From Rhizopus sp. PT2906 (Eukaryota; Mucoromycota; Mucoromycetes; Mucorales; Rhizopodaceae): DNA of 64,000 bases. The position numbers and the translations under genes were made by a program. Positions 22,888-35,068 of this stretch are shown piece after piece. The number at the start of each line of letters is the position of its first letter. Position 1 is the first letter of the stretch. The notes under the pieces are model-generated. The model worked only from the letters and a program-made list of their open reading frames with translations. It made no database searches and was not told the origin of the DNA. The stretch lies in contig JAMYHX010000177.1 in assembly GCA_025529335.1 (NCBI GenBank), forward strand, positions 1 through 64,000, given 5' to 3'.

Positions 22888-24702
22888 AAGTACTAATAAA
22901 TGTGTAATATGCATCTAGACACATATCCCCTCTCTTTCAGTTTTTGCCAACATTCATATATGAAACAATCTCCTTTTTTGAATATGTTGCCATAGTCACC
23001 CTTTATTTATTGTCATTAAGGGAGTAAACTGTGACGATAAAAAAATAAGGAGACATTATGTGTTGAATACAGGAGGTGAACAAGGAAAGTACACATAAAT
23101 TACTTTTATAAGAACAATCATAGAGCAAATAGTCCTCTGAGATGAATAAGAGTCCATAAACAGAGTGATATCTCACGAATGACGCGTGTTGCAATGTAGT
23201 ACAGGTAAATATCCTGAATGAACAACTTTTTAATGCACTTGTAATTTATTATTTACTCAATGTCCCGTTTTCAATTCCAACACTCAGCACCCAAGTTTAA
23301 ACGTAGGTAGTGTATGATGATGATGTAGTATGACTGGATCGTAAACTAATATCACCTTTGGGCTGAGTGAAACGCGTTGAGAATAATCCAGTGTGGAAAA
23401 TCCCTGCAGCGGCTTGACGATATACCTGCAGAAGTATACAGCTATATCACTTACGAATGACCATTCCCTGCATTTCAATATCTTACCTGAAAAGCACTAC
23501 ATGAATTCAAAAGCATATGTATAATTTGATATTTTCATTCGATAACTGAGTGCTTTATTTTTTACAACAGGGGAACTTAGGATGGAGGTGTGTTGCGTAT
23601 ATTTTCGAAGCAGCATGTTCTTATCGACGAAAAATTCAAATAAGTATATGACTATATCACGAATATTACAGGCATAGTAAGTTGCATTTTGATTTCTTAT
23701 CTGTTACTACCAAGATGAGAAGAGGGGCTAATCTTACATGTTCAATCGACAGCTCGGATCATATCCATAAGCTGGACATATCTTGCAATCTGTCAGAATC
23801 TGAGGGCTGTGCATGGTTATTTTTAAAAGCCGTTGCCAGTACCTAGTCTGTGATTCCAGAGTTGGAGAATCAAGGCACGTGTGCTTGATTAGTCTAACTC
23901 CAAAATTTCAATACTATATGTTTCCGTACTAGCATAACATATTGCTAGTGCTTGCTGAATCGCATCGCTGAGGCTTTAAGGAACCTGAAAGCCTACGATG
24001 ATGAATGCTCGTATCTGTATGAACAAGGCAAGAAAATGCGAGTGAGCCAAACGTCGATGCTGAAGGACAAGCCAGCGAAATCGTCAAGTTTCAACATTAC
24101 AAAATTATCTCGATCCTGGACCTTGTCTCTTTTTAAAAAGTTGTTGTATATGGATCTGCGTTACCTTGTATGCTTAATGAATGTTTCAGTCGTTATCACT
24201 TTTTGATTATAATGAAGTATTTAACTGCTCCAGCATTCTAGTTAAGCACAATATTCTACAGTGGAGAAGAATTGTCTTTAATTGATTACTATAATACTTA
24301 TATCATGTCAGCGGTAGTACAGTGATATACAACTAAGGATCCATCCTATAATAGTTAAAAAGATTGTTCGTTGGGTCTATCCTATTATGAAATCCAGTAG
24401 ACTCGCTCCAAAGTATTGGGCTTTAGATTGAAATAAAAGACTTATAAATCATTTGAACTACTTGTATGCTTTGATGATAGTGAGGAAAACACTGCGGCCA
24501 GGTCTATTTGAGCTACCGCTAGTATTTGCATAAAGATAACAGTGGCTTTTTGAAATGACTGCTGCACACACATAGAAATAAACATGTGAGAATTCTGGAT
24601 AAAGAAAATAAAGAAAACGAACGGATTGTTTTTATTTATTATCTCCCCCCTTCTTCTCCTCCCCTTTTCCCCCTCCTTTAAGATGAAAGTTGTATATTAT
24701 AG
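22888..24702. other. Intergenic, no gene recognised
   Basis: About 1.8 kb between convergent genes (PheRS beta and the HSF-type factor). One open frame at 23952-24206 has a plausible charged composition but no ATG at its start and no known domain. A C-rich/CT-rich stretch lies at about 24640-24680, just 3' of the HSF-type gene. Confidence 0.45.
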
Positions 24703-26118
24703 CTATAATAATAAAAAGTCGTTTGTTTTTTCAAATGAAGGACTTGAATACATGGATGGATTAGAGTAATTTTGAGATGGCATAGGCATAGAATTATTGT
24801 TATTTGTTGTTGTAAAATAAGGATAATGTTCGAGGGTGCATAAAGGCGTAACGGGGTTTATCATATCTGTCAATTGAGGAGTCAAACGGCTGGACTCAAC
24901 CGATAGATGGGTTGTAAGGTTATTTTCGATAGTTGAAGGATAGGGTGGATAAGGGGGTTCTAAGAGATTGATGTGTTGAGTTTGAAAAAGGCCATAGGTG
25001 TTGTTATTATTATGATTTGTGGCAAGCGTATCATACATTTGTACATAATCTTGCTGTAGATAAATTGGATAAATTTCATATTCTTCTTGCAATAATGATT
25101 GATTATAAAGTGCGAGATCATATCCAGGCTTGGTATATGTGTAATATAGCTCTGGTTGAATAGTTGAAGTGGGAGTAAGAATAGATGAGGACGACGATGA
25201 CATGAACAGATCTTGAGGCAAACGGGTATCTTGTGATCCCTCACGACTAATCTGCTGAGGGGCGGTCGAATGCAGGGTCACGGAAGAGGAGGAGACTGAG
25301 GAGACTGAGTTCCGCCTTTCATTTTCATTGTTTACAAGTACTTCATCTTCTGATACATTCAGTACTGTATCCACGTCATTTTCAGGTCGTCTTCGCTTTC
25401 CTCGAGAGTATCGAGGTGGTTTTCGACGTATCAAATGGAAGAGGTCACGACGGCCTGGTTTAAAGTACGGATGATACCATCTACAAGAGTCTCTATCTCT
25501 GCCATCCTTGGACTTGCGTGCATCTGTATCCCTTTGAAAGCCATAAATCTGTATAAAAAAGAAAGGGGGTTGTAAGCTTATGCATGCTGTCGATGTTTTG
25601 TGTAACACTTACATTTAACTGTCTGACAAATGAAGCAAATTTACAATGCTTGAACAATTTTGGCAGCACTATTTCTGTAAACTCTGGATGTTGTAAATAC
25701 AAGGTTAGTTAAAGTCTAGGGTGGTAAAGTCAACTGAAATACCTGGTATACAGTCTATTATAAACATATCAATGCCATTATGTTTACACCAGCGAGCATA
25801 ATTATGTTCGTTATCCTGTAGACATCTAATATAATAAAAAAGGGATTAACACATAGACACAGGAGGAAAATAAGATAGTTACTGGTATAATTTCGATACA
25901 AATCCAGCTATTCCCCGTTCGGGATGGTCATGAACCACTGTAGGGAATATCGTACCATTAATCAAACCATGATTTAGTATCATGCTGCTAGATTTGTATA
26001 CTTCAGTTTCTGACTGCGAGGATAGAGTGGATGGTGTATTGTTATTATTATTACAAAGATTGTTATAATATGGTATACAGCTGTCTATTGACATGTAATG
26101 AAGCTCTGGATCCATCAA
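24703..26118 (-). CDS. HSF-type DNA-binding transcription factor
   Basis: Four exons (25883-26118, 25743-25825, 25613-25683, 24703-25548) join in frame to 411 residues. An HSF DNA-binding domain spans about residues 70-175: FVSKLYQCLQDNEHNYARW, VLPKLFKHCKFASFVRQLN and YGFQRD, with the introns cutting the domain three times. After a basic stretch (RRKPPRYSRGKRR) the rest is Ser-, Asn-, Tyr- and Pro-rich and disordered. I see no long hydrophobic-repeat coil for trimerisation right after the domain, so it may be a divergent HSF or Skn7/Sfl1-like factor rather than canonical Hsf1. It would bind nGAAn-type sites. Confidence 0.9.
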
Positions 26119-26470
26119 AATAGTGATTGATTGTTATTATTTGTTTATTTCTTTATGTAAAAACCGAAAGAAGGAAAAAGAGTAAAGAAATATAAAATAA
26201 GAAAAAAAGAAAACATTTACTTTACAGATTTTTAAAGTTTAAAAAGCAACATTGTATGGGATTACCTCCTGTTTGCGTCATTCTCCTCTCTCTCTCTCTT
26301 TCTCTCTTTTCACCCACTCTCGTTCTATCTCTCTTACACGCATGCTCTCTTTCTTTCTTTCTCCCACCCATTATCTAATGAAGTATTATTAAGCTTTTGC
26401 CTCCCCCCTTTTTTATTATTATTATCCTCTTTCTTGCGCGACATAAAAGTGTTTCAAATGTATGTAGACT
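26119..26470. other. Spacer between HSF-type gene and P5B ATPase gene
   Basis: This 352-bp stretch is the promoter of the HSF-type gene (-) and the 3' flank of the ATPase gene. It holds a long CT repeat at 26280-26365, which is GA-rich in the sense direction of the HSF gene, and a TTATTATTA run near 26414. Confidence 0.5.
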
Positions 26471-29400
26471 TTATTTATTATTATCATGGATGCCCATATC
26501 ATTCATCACTTTTTTATAAATCTTTTTATGTTGCTTCCCCACAACATGATATCCTTGTCTCGAGCCAAGTGACTTTATCTTATTTTTAGAGTTCGATATC
26601 GCGGTTGCAAATCGTCCAAATAAGTATTTCTCGCACATCAAACTCACTCCCAAATTAAGTCCAGCCAATGCAAGGATGAATACCCTGAAAGAGAAAGGTA
26701 TCACCTCCAACTCTAATAGATCCTCGAGTGATTCTGGTGGAGCCAAAACGCACCAGCATGTCAAAGCAATCAAGATGACAAGTGTCGCCACTAACCTTCC
26801 ATTCGTCCATAGTGGTTTTCTATAGGGTGGACCAACACTAAACACAACAGCGACAAGTATATATTGGAAGCTAGATATTAGGAACAGTACTGTGTTCTCA
26901 AAACATGTAATATTTTCTCCGTCTGGGTCAAAAATAGGCTCCTTGTACCTTAATTATGCATTAGCATTTATCACAAACTCAGATTGCATTTTTTTCTTAC
27001 CATGACTGCTGATGAACGGCCCAATAGGCAATCATTTGAAAACCAGAAGTAATAACGATTTGCCCAATAAGTGACACCAACACTTTTTTAGATACAAGAC
27101 TTGCTGTCGGTCGTTTATGATAGAGATGTGGCCATGCGCCCGTGTAGCCCACTATGAGGAGATATTTAAGCAAACGATATATTTTATATGTTATACACTT
27201 ACTGTAGACGGCAATAGGTAAAATCAAAAATAAATCAATATACAAAAACTGAAAGTCACCTAGATTACTTCCAAAGGCATACAACAGTGTCACAGAAGTA
27301 AACTGGATAAGACTGTAAAGTGCCATATATTTGAAACAACTGAAACTTGTCACTAACGCTGCTCGTCCTTCCCTATGAAAGATGATGAGTTTGGCGAATT
27401 TTTTGTTGTTGTTGTTGTAATATTTACTTGATCACATCAATGACGCATTCAATATCCATCGTATTACTCGTAAAAGGGGCTGCTACAGAGGCTTCTGCTT
27501 CTGATAAGGATATACCAATATCACCTGCCTTAAGCGCACCACAGTCATTCGCTCCATCACCACAAAAACCAACACAATAGCCAATACGCTGAAGTTCAAT
27601 TACTAATTCCTGCTTTTCATCAGGTGACATGCGTGCATAAATAGCCCCCTTGACAAGCATTCGTTGGAATAATTCAGTTGGAGCGTGATCAACCATCCAT
27701 CGGAAAGCCTCGCCTGTTACAGCTAAATGATAGTCTTGTAAACTATGATCATAAGGATTTTCTGCATAATGCAGTCTGTTGTTTGTTGTCTTGGGCTGTC
27801 ATTTTTCAAGTAAGAAAAAGGCTGCGGCTGATTTGCATATGTATATATTTTTACCTGTAAAGTATCGACGGATAATTCACGGCCTTCTTGAATAACACTT
27901 TCCCAGACTAGTTCAGAGTCAGGTTCAGTAGATGACCCTTTCAAAAATCGAGGTATATACACCTCAGCTGACTGATCCACTAGTCCACATTCTCTTGATA
28001 CGCTGATGGCAGTTAATACATTATCGCCTGCATAATATGTAAGTAACTTTCTTCTATTTTTATATACACATAATTTGTATATATATATAAATACCTGTGC
28101 ACATGATTTGACGAATATTGGCATTCCTTAATGTGTTTATAGCCGAAGTCGTTCGAGGCTTGAGCTTATTTTCAAACACGATAAAGCCCAAAAAGATTAA
28201 GCCAGTCTCTACTTCATTTCTAAAATAAACAGTGTAAAGTAAACAAGTTTGCTTGGTTTGTTTGAGATTTACCTCTTCAGTTTATGTAGTTTATGCCACT
28301 TAATGCCCACTAATTGCTTGGAGGCGCATGCAATAACACGGTATCCATTATGAGTGTACTTGTATAATCGTTGTTCATAATCCTCTGGAACTATTTGTTT
28401 ATACAAATATCAAATCAGTATCTATCTATACATGTGAATATTCAGCTTACTTGATTCAGGTAGACAAATATCCTTCATGACTTCAGGTGCCCCCTTCACA
28501 AATATTTCCATAGTTGGATTTGCCAACTGTCTTACAATGACACTCATTCGTCTCAAAGCAGACACAAATTCAAATGTATGAATAATACCAAATTCGACAG
28601 GTGTCTTCTATATCACGATAACGTTCGGTTAATTACTTTTCCTCCTCGGGTTTAAATAAAGAAACAAACCGTTTGAAAATTGAATTCATGATTTCCACCT
28701 CCAGGGGGGCGTACAACAGTAGGCATAATACCTACCTTTGCGCTCTTTTTAGCTTGTAATGCAGCCAGTTCACTTCTAGGCTTCAATCCCATGGAAGATG
28801 CTCCACCACTTTCTTCAAGTTCCCAGCGAGTAAATTCAAACATTTTCAAGTCGAGAGGATCACCCAGGAGCTCACCATCAACAATCTTGAGAGAGTGACA
28901 GGTAGTCATCGTTCGCAAAATTCTAGACTTGGTAGATAGTGTCTCATCATCATTTGGATGAACCGAACTAATCGACTTTGACTCTTCTTCAAATAACTTT
29001 TTGCCATCTTCGCCTATCGTCACAGCACGTATACCGTGAATATCTAGACCGTCTTCGGTCAGTGTCCCTGTCTTGTCAAAGCACATGCAGTCAATCTTTC
29101 CTCCAATATTGACTCTAGGTGGAGAAATACAAAAGATGCCCACTTTCTTTAATCGGCTAATAGCAAAGCTGGTACCAATGGAAAGTGTGGCAGGTAGGGC
29201 TGGTGGAACAACAATAGTGATCAGGTCGAGTGCACGGAGAATCATGGTTGTACTATCGATTCCCAAACGAATGAAATTAATCGATGATACCAAAAAGCCA
29301 AAGATTGCTGCGGTTACAAAAAAAATGGCCTCATGAGCATCTCTCTCTATTGCTATGAATGAAATCTTGTTTACCTATCATGGATAAAACACCAATAAAT

Positions 29401-31304
29401 CTAAATGAATCTCTATAAAACTTGAAGTTGTTTGGTTTTGGAAATAACATGCTTCGGACGAGACCACCCTTGGCGGAATTGAAGCCTGTTCGAACAACGA
29501 TGGCTGTAGCTAAAGATACATTGTCATTGCCTCGGACCCTGACCATTTTAGTGCCCATAAACAAAAAGTGTTTGGAAATCTCTGCTGGTATACTCGACGA
29601 AGACAGGTTCATCTTACGAAGGGTTAAATCATTGATTGGCACTTTTGATACAGGAACTGATTCGCCAGTAAGCATGGATTCATTCAGTATACAGTCTCCA
29701 GATACGAGCATGGCATCACATGGAACAGTGTGGACATTAGCAATGTCAATTAAATCACCAGGTACAAGTTGAATGGAACTAGTATTTTGCCCTTGTGTAC
29801 AAATGGATTAGTTTGACATGTTGTATGTGTGTGTGTCTACACTCATATTTACATGAACCGCCTCGAAATACTCTAACCTTGCATTCAAACCAAGACATTT
29901 CTTTCATTCTCTTCATTGTCTAAGGTTTGAACTCATGTTAATGCTTTTCTCTCTCTCTCTCTTTTATCTCTTGTGAGAAAAACATGCGACTTACTTGCTT
30001 GGTTTCAATAAGCGTCGAAATAATACTGAAGGCGCTTATAATGAAAATACAGAACGCATAATAATAATAATCATCCATAGACCAAAGCAATATACTTCCG
30101 ATTTGAAATACGTAAAATGGGTTCAATACTTCATCTGTCAGCAGTTTCAACGTTGGCTTCTCTTGGATGTTGATCAGATTGGGACCAAAAACTGATAATC
30201 GAGTACGATACTTTTCGTAAGTCAGTCCTGTCTTTAGGTTCTTGGTCGAGTTCCATGCTTGATCTTTCCAAAACCTGTTGTGTGGAAAGAATGTCAACGG
30301 GACACGGTCAATTCTTTTTTTTATTTCCCTCAGCTTACCCGACAATAAGAAATTTGCATAAATCAGGATGAAATACGAGTCGAATGTATCGATAGTCTAC
30401 CATTATAATATGGGTCATCTTTTGTTCCATATTTAGATACTGTTGATAAGCATTTGTATGTGATCTCAAATGGGATATCTCCTGCTTCACTTGATCATAT
30501 GAGAATACAGATCCAATGGTTCCACCGTACAGCTCATGTCTTGGCTTGATGATCTCTATTTCCTTGTACTGACTCTGAGAGTATATGTTTTTTAATAAAA
30601 GGACCTTATTAAAAGAGAGAGGGGAGGGGTACCCTTGTTTTTCTTACCTCAAATACAAGCCATTCTGCATCTTTCAGAGGTACTTTGATACCAATGAAGG
30701 ATATATACCACCGAGGTATCCATCTAAACATGAGCCAAAGAATACCACATGACAAGACAGAAAAGACTCTGTACAGAAACAAGTGTAGTCGATTGTATCT
30801 GTAACCATAGATATAAACTTGAACGTCTTCTTCTTCCAAGAGCAATACCTGCTCATGACAGTTATCCTGGGGTATATCGCTTAATCCATGAATACGAGTA
30901 TCATTTCTTCCATTAAAAGCATGCACATCATGCCCTGGAAGATCTATGTCACTAGGGTATTCGTCGCTTGAATTGATCTCAGCATCGCTGTCGTCGCCAC
31001 TGCTGCTACTACTACTACTATCATCCTCGCTTGAACTCTCACCGTAACCACTATTTCGTCTTCTTCTGTGCAATCTTGTAGAATGAGAAAGCGAGTGAGA
31101 GTGAGAGTGAGACTGCAAGGAGCCTACTTCAAGAGGATCGTTATCTACGGCAAGCTGTACAGGAGGTGTATGAATAAGAGGCGCAGCTGAATCTCTTCGG
31201 GTCGGGTGTTGTGTTTCTCTAGGACTATCTGCAAAGATAGATCGAGATTCTACTGAAGAAGTGCCATACACTGCGCGTGTTCTAGCCGAAGAATTCGTCG
31301 ACAT
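26471..31304 (-). CDS. P5B-type transporting ATPase (ATP13A2/Ypk9 group)
   Basis: Fourteen exons (30648-31304, 30339-30574, 29995-30274, 29853-29919, 29375-29791, 28670-29307, 28451-28607, 28273-28390, 28095-28219, 27855-28027, 27428-27795, 27203-27372, 27001-27151, 26471-26948) join in frame to 1344 residues. Signature sites are the actuator TGES (about 458), PPALP in membrane helix 4 (about 588), the phosphorylated DKTGTLT (about 631) and GDGAND (about 1035). PPALP marks the P5B subgroup, which includes polyamine-exporting ATP13A2 and yeast vacuolar Ypk9. The 200-residue N-terminus is acidic, Ser-rich and disordered, with a histidine/serine alternating run. Likely location is the vacuole or late endosome; a polyamine substrate is inferred from the family. 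Confidence 0.95.
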
Positions 31305-32885
31305 TCGTTATAGAGATCAACAATTGGCATACAACAACAGGGCTGAAGTAGAAAGAAAAAAAAAAAATGGCATTAAAAAAAATGGACTTTTTAAAGGTAA
31401 CAATGTGATTGGGCAAATGCCTAATCTAAATTCAAAGATTCCTTTTTTAGCATCTAGCTTCCTTTTTTGAACTAGGTGGTCTATTTGAGTCATGAGCTAC
31501 ATCATAAACCATGGCTAAACTCGTACAAAAAAGAATCATTCTTGTAACTAGGCAACGTATTGTATCTTTGTTAATTATGGGCGTTAACTTTATAAAATAA
31601 TGTTGTAAAATAACTATTCAGGATAGTTTAAACATTAATCGCAGCACAAAAACAAAGCAGCTGTTAATATTGCTGTCAAATGGGATAGTGGACCATTTTC
31701 TCTTGTATTTGTTCTTACTTTGATAACACTACAACGGAAAGAATGAGTTCTTTAGTCTGTTGGATTCAATACGACATTCAGTCTTATAGCAGCGTCACTA
31801 ACTTTTTATACTCTTGAGTCCAGAAGGGGTTTTTATATACTCTTTTACATCTCAAACTGGCCAGGACAAAAGCGATGTGATAAAAAACATCACATTCTCT
31901 TTATGATCTTTGTATTTTATCAATAAATAAAATATATTTAAAGTAATTGAGATGAAGGGAATATGTATATCACAGTGGTATCATGAGATGACTTCACTAT
32001 ATGCAACTACTATAAATAATATATCGACTATGCATCCAACTAGTCTTGGTTGATATTTTGGTTCTCAAGTTCACATCATTCAGTAAGACATATTAGTTCT
32101 TTCCAACGAATTTGAATACAGACAACCAAAACCTGTCATTTGCGTTTGATAATCACATATGAGCGTACTATAACTGTATGAATGAACAAATTGATCGACA
32201 CCATCTTGACACAAGAAACTTTACCTTAGTTAGGAGGATTCTGTTGTACATATACAGGAATGTCATATGCATCAGTTAATAATACCTGAACACGGTCTAG
32301 TGAACTAAGCTTTAGAGCCTATTTGATGCAATATCATTTTGGATATTTCCATCTGGCTGGGTTTGTCCTGCAGTTTCATATAAACCAGTGTGATTATCTG
32401 CTGAATGTAACCCTTGAATTCTCAACAAGTCAACGCGCTGCTGAAAGTTCCTCTTTGATTATACATAAAAAAAGGATATGAATAATGAATTAGATGTTTA
32501 GGTGTACTTCATGCTAAAGCAGCTCAAAGCATCCCTCGCAAGCTTCAATAATTTGTGACAGAGCGTATGGCCCAGGAAGTTCAAAAAATACAGAAAGGAG
32601 CTTGATTCGACTGGTACAATGAAAGGAACTTGTGTAACCACAAACCTCCCTAACTATATTGTTTTCCTTGGATGTTTCTGTTGATTTTCTTGAATTGACA
32701 ACATTTTGAATAAAGCTAAAAACTTCACAAGATTAACTTGAAAATCCTTTCTTTTGAAGGTTTTGGTGTGAAATCTGAAAAGTATCAAGCTCGATTGATG
32801 TTGTGACTGCTGATTTCAAATTTTTGTTCCAAGACGTTCTTTATACATTTCTTCCAAACTTAATATTTATCTATTTTAATAAATA
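31305..32885. other. Intergenic, no gene recognised
   Basis: The region between the divergent P5B ATPase (-) and KHDC4-like (+) genes must hold both promoters. An A run lies at 31360-31382. No open frame of more than about 60 codons with any family feature is present. Confidence 0.5.
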
Positions 32886-34388
32886 ATGACTGAGAACATA
32901 AAGTAAGCAACTAGTATCATTACAACAGGATTAATATTAATTTCTATTTTAAGAAAAAGAAAGTGGGATCAAGAAGATCAAAAGGACGAAAATGCACCAG
33001 AAAAGAAAGTAACAAAACTAGATGCTGATCCTACAAAAGTAGCTAGTAACGTATTAAATCGGTTATCTTGAGGGGACACATCTGACCTAGTTTGCATAGG
33101 TGAAGCAGCAGCTAGAATCAATGCCATGCTTCAACAAAAAGGAATCAACTTACATGCTGAAGAGAGCAAAGAGGGTGAATTCACAAAGAACATCCCAATT
33201 AATGATTTGAAGAATAGATATATGCTAACTCGTGGAGCAACTCAAACTCAGATTCATCAGGAAACTGGAGCAGGTATAATGATAAAAAGGAAATAAAGAG
33301 TTGTCCATATTAACCATTCGTCAGATGTGACAACACGAGGAAAGTATTATCCAGATATATCCTTAGCCTCACCAGGAGAACCACCACTCTATTTACATGT
33401 TAGCGCAAAAACAAGAGAGTCTTTGGATAAAGCTGTGAAAAAGATACAGGAATTGATCGAGACTGCACAAGTTCCTTCAGCTCAACCAGTTGAAAAGCCA
33501 GAAAAACGATTTGAACGTAAACTTTTTGAAAAGAAGATACCTGTGAATGTACCTGGTAATCCACCTTTCAACCTTCGTGCCAAAATTGTAGGCCCTCAAG
33601 GCGCCTTTGTAAAGCATATTGTCCAAGAAACAGGGGCTCGTGTGCAATTAAAGGGAAAGGGCTCTGGGTTTATTGATGCAACTACTGGTAAAGAATCAGA
33701 GGAAGAATTGCATGTCCATATCACGTAAGTCATTCATCTGAGATAACGTTTAAATGAAATGTTGATTTATATCATATAGTTGTCTTAAAGAGGATGGCTT
33801 GGATTCAGCAGTTAAATTGACCGAGGATTTATTGGCTACGGTTAGACAAGAAGCTGAAAGATTACAGTCTTATGGATATGGACGTGGTCGTCCAGGTTAC
33901 AACGGAGTAAGTGTGATGATAACATACGGTTTTTTTTTATTTCATAAAGCATAAAAAAAAGAAGCACACAAAATGAAAGACTAACATTCTCTTAAACTAA
34001 CTTTTTCTCAAAGTACTACAATGGTTACAGCGCTCCTACTAGTGCACCAGCAGATGGAAATGCATATGCTTATGATTATAGCCAGTACTATAGTGGTTAT
34101 TATAACTCAGATGGTAGTCAGTACCAGTATGATCCTAGTTACTATAGTTATTACGGCTATCCTCCCGCTACAGCTGGTACTGCTGATGCTACCGTAGCTG
34201 CAACATCAATTCCACCAGCTGGAAGTATGCCTCCTCCTCCTCCTCCTCCTCCAGCCAGTTCATCTGGTATCCCTCCACCACCTCCACCAAGTAGCAGTGC
34301 TTCCAGTGCTCGACTATCACCTCCGCCAGGAAGCTCTTCCATTCCTACTGGCTCGTCATTACCTCCTCCTCCATCTGCTTCATCTTAA
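32886..34388 (+). CDS. KH-domain RNA-binding protein, KHDC4/BLOM7-like
   Basis: Six exons (32886-32902, 32954-33045, 33100-33273, 33325-33724, 33780-33906, 34014-34388) join in frame to 394 residues; exon 1 is only 17 nt. After a charged start (KKRKWDQED) comes an AAARINAML segment, then a first KH-like domain (INDLKNRYMLTRGATQTQIHQETGA) and a second one with the lines NLRAKIVGPQGAFVKHI and VQLKGKGSGFID. The C-terminus is Tyr/Gly-rich, then proline-rich with runs of eight and six prolines. This arrangement is that of KHDC4, a splicing-associated RNA-binding protein. It should act in the nucleus on pre-mRNA. Confidence 0.88.
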
Positions 34389-35068
34389 TTCAATCTTTTT
34401 ATACAAGAAAAAAAATGTATATTGATAATAAAGTTTTTACTATACAATTTTATAGAAAGCTACAATGACTACTGCTTTTACTTGTGAATAACAAGACAAT
34501 GATTTCATGGTGTCGTATCCGAACCTAATTTACGCTTATTGAAGCAAAGGAAATTACCCTTACAATAATACTTATTAGTATATAACATCATTTCTTGATT
34601 CAGAATGGCACAATAGTAAAACTAGGAAACTCTTAATTAAATTACTCTACCCCAGAGCATGCGTCAACTATAATCCCATAGTAAACTTAAAGTATAAATA
34701 AGCATCACTCTTTACCAATAAAAGAATGAATTCAGTCTTACTGTATCTTATTGCCTCTTACTACTTTTAATCACATACAAACTTAAACCAATACTTACAA
34801 TATATCACTTTAAAAGATCTTGGCTCTAGATTTTTCTAGGCAAGAGGCAAAAAAAAAAAGGTGAGATCAATCAAATCAAATTCCGATTGCAGTGTACTAT
34901 AAAAGGTAAATGAATAAGCTGTTGTGCGCCGTGGTGAGCATCCATAAAGAGTAAAGCCAATATAAAACGTGTGTTGTGTGTGTTCAGTCTTTCTTTTTAC
35001 ACTTTCCCCCCTTTTTTTCATTTTTTTTTTTTTATTTTTCTCTTTTGGAGTCCCTAAAAAAGAAGATC
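34389..35068. other. Intergenic spacer
   Basis: Between two plus-strand genes. It ends in a strong T/C-rich leader (34985-35045) ahead of the next ATG, the pattern seen before many genes here. No other feature recognised. Confidence 0.45.

Noticed and set aside
23952..24206. Charged plus-strand frame of 84 codons
   Set aside because: Considered as a pseudogene piece, but no homology pattern, start codon or intron could be shown.
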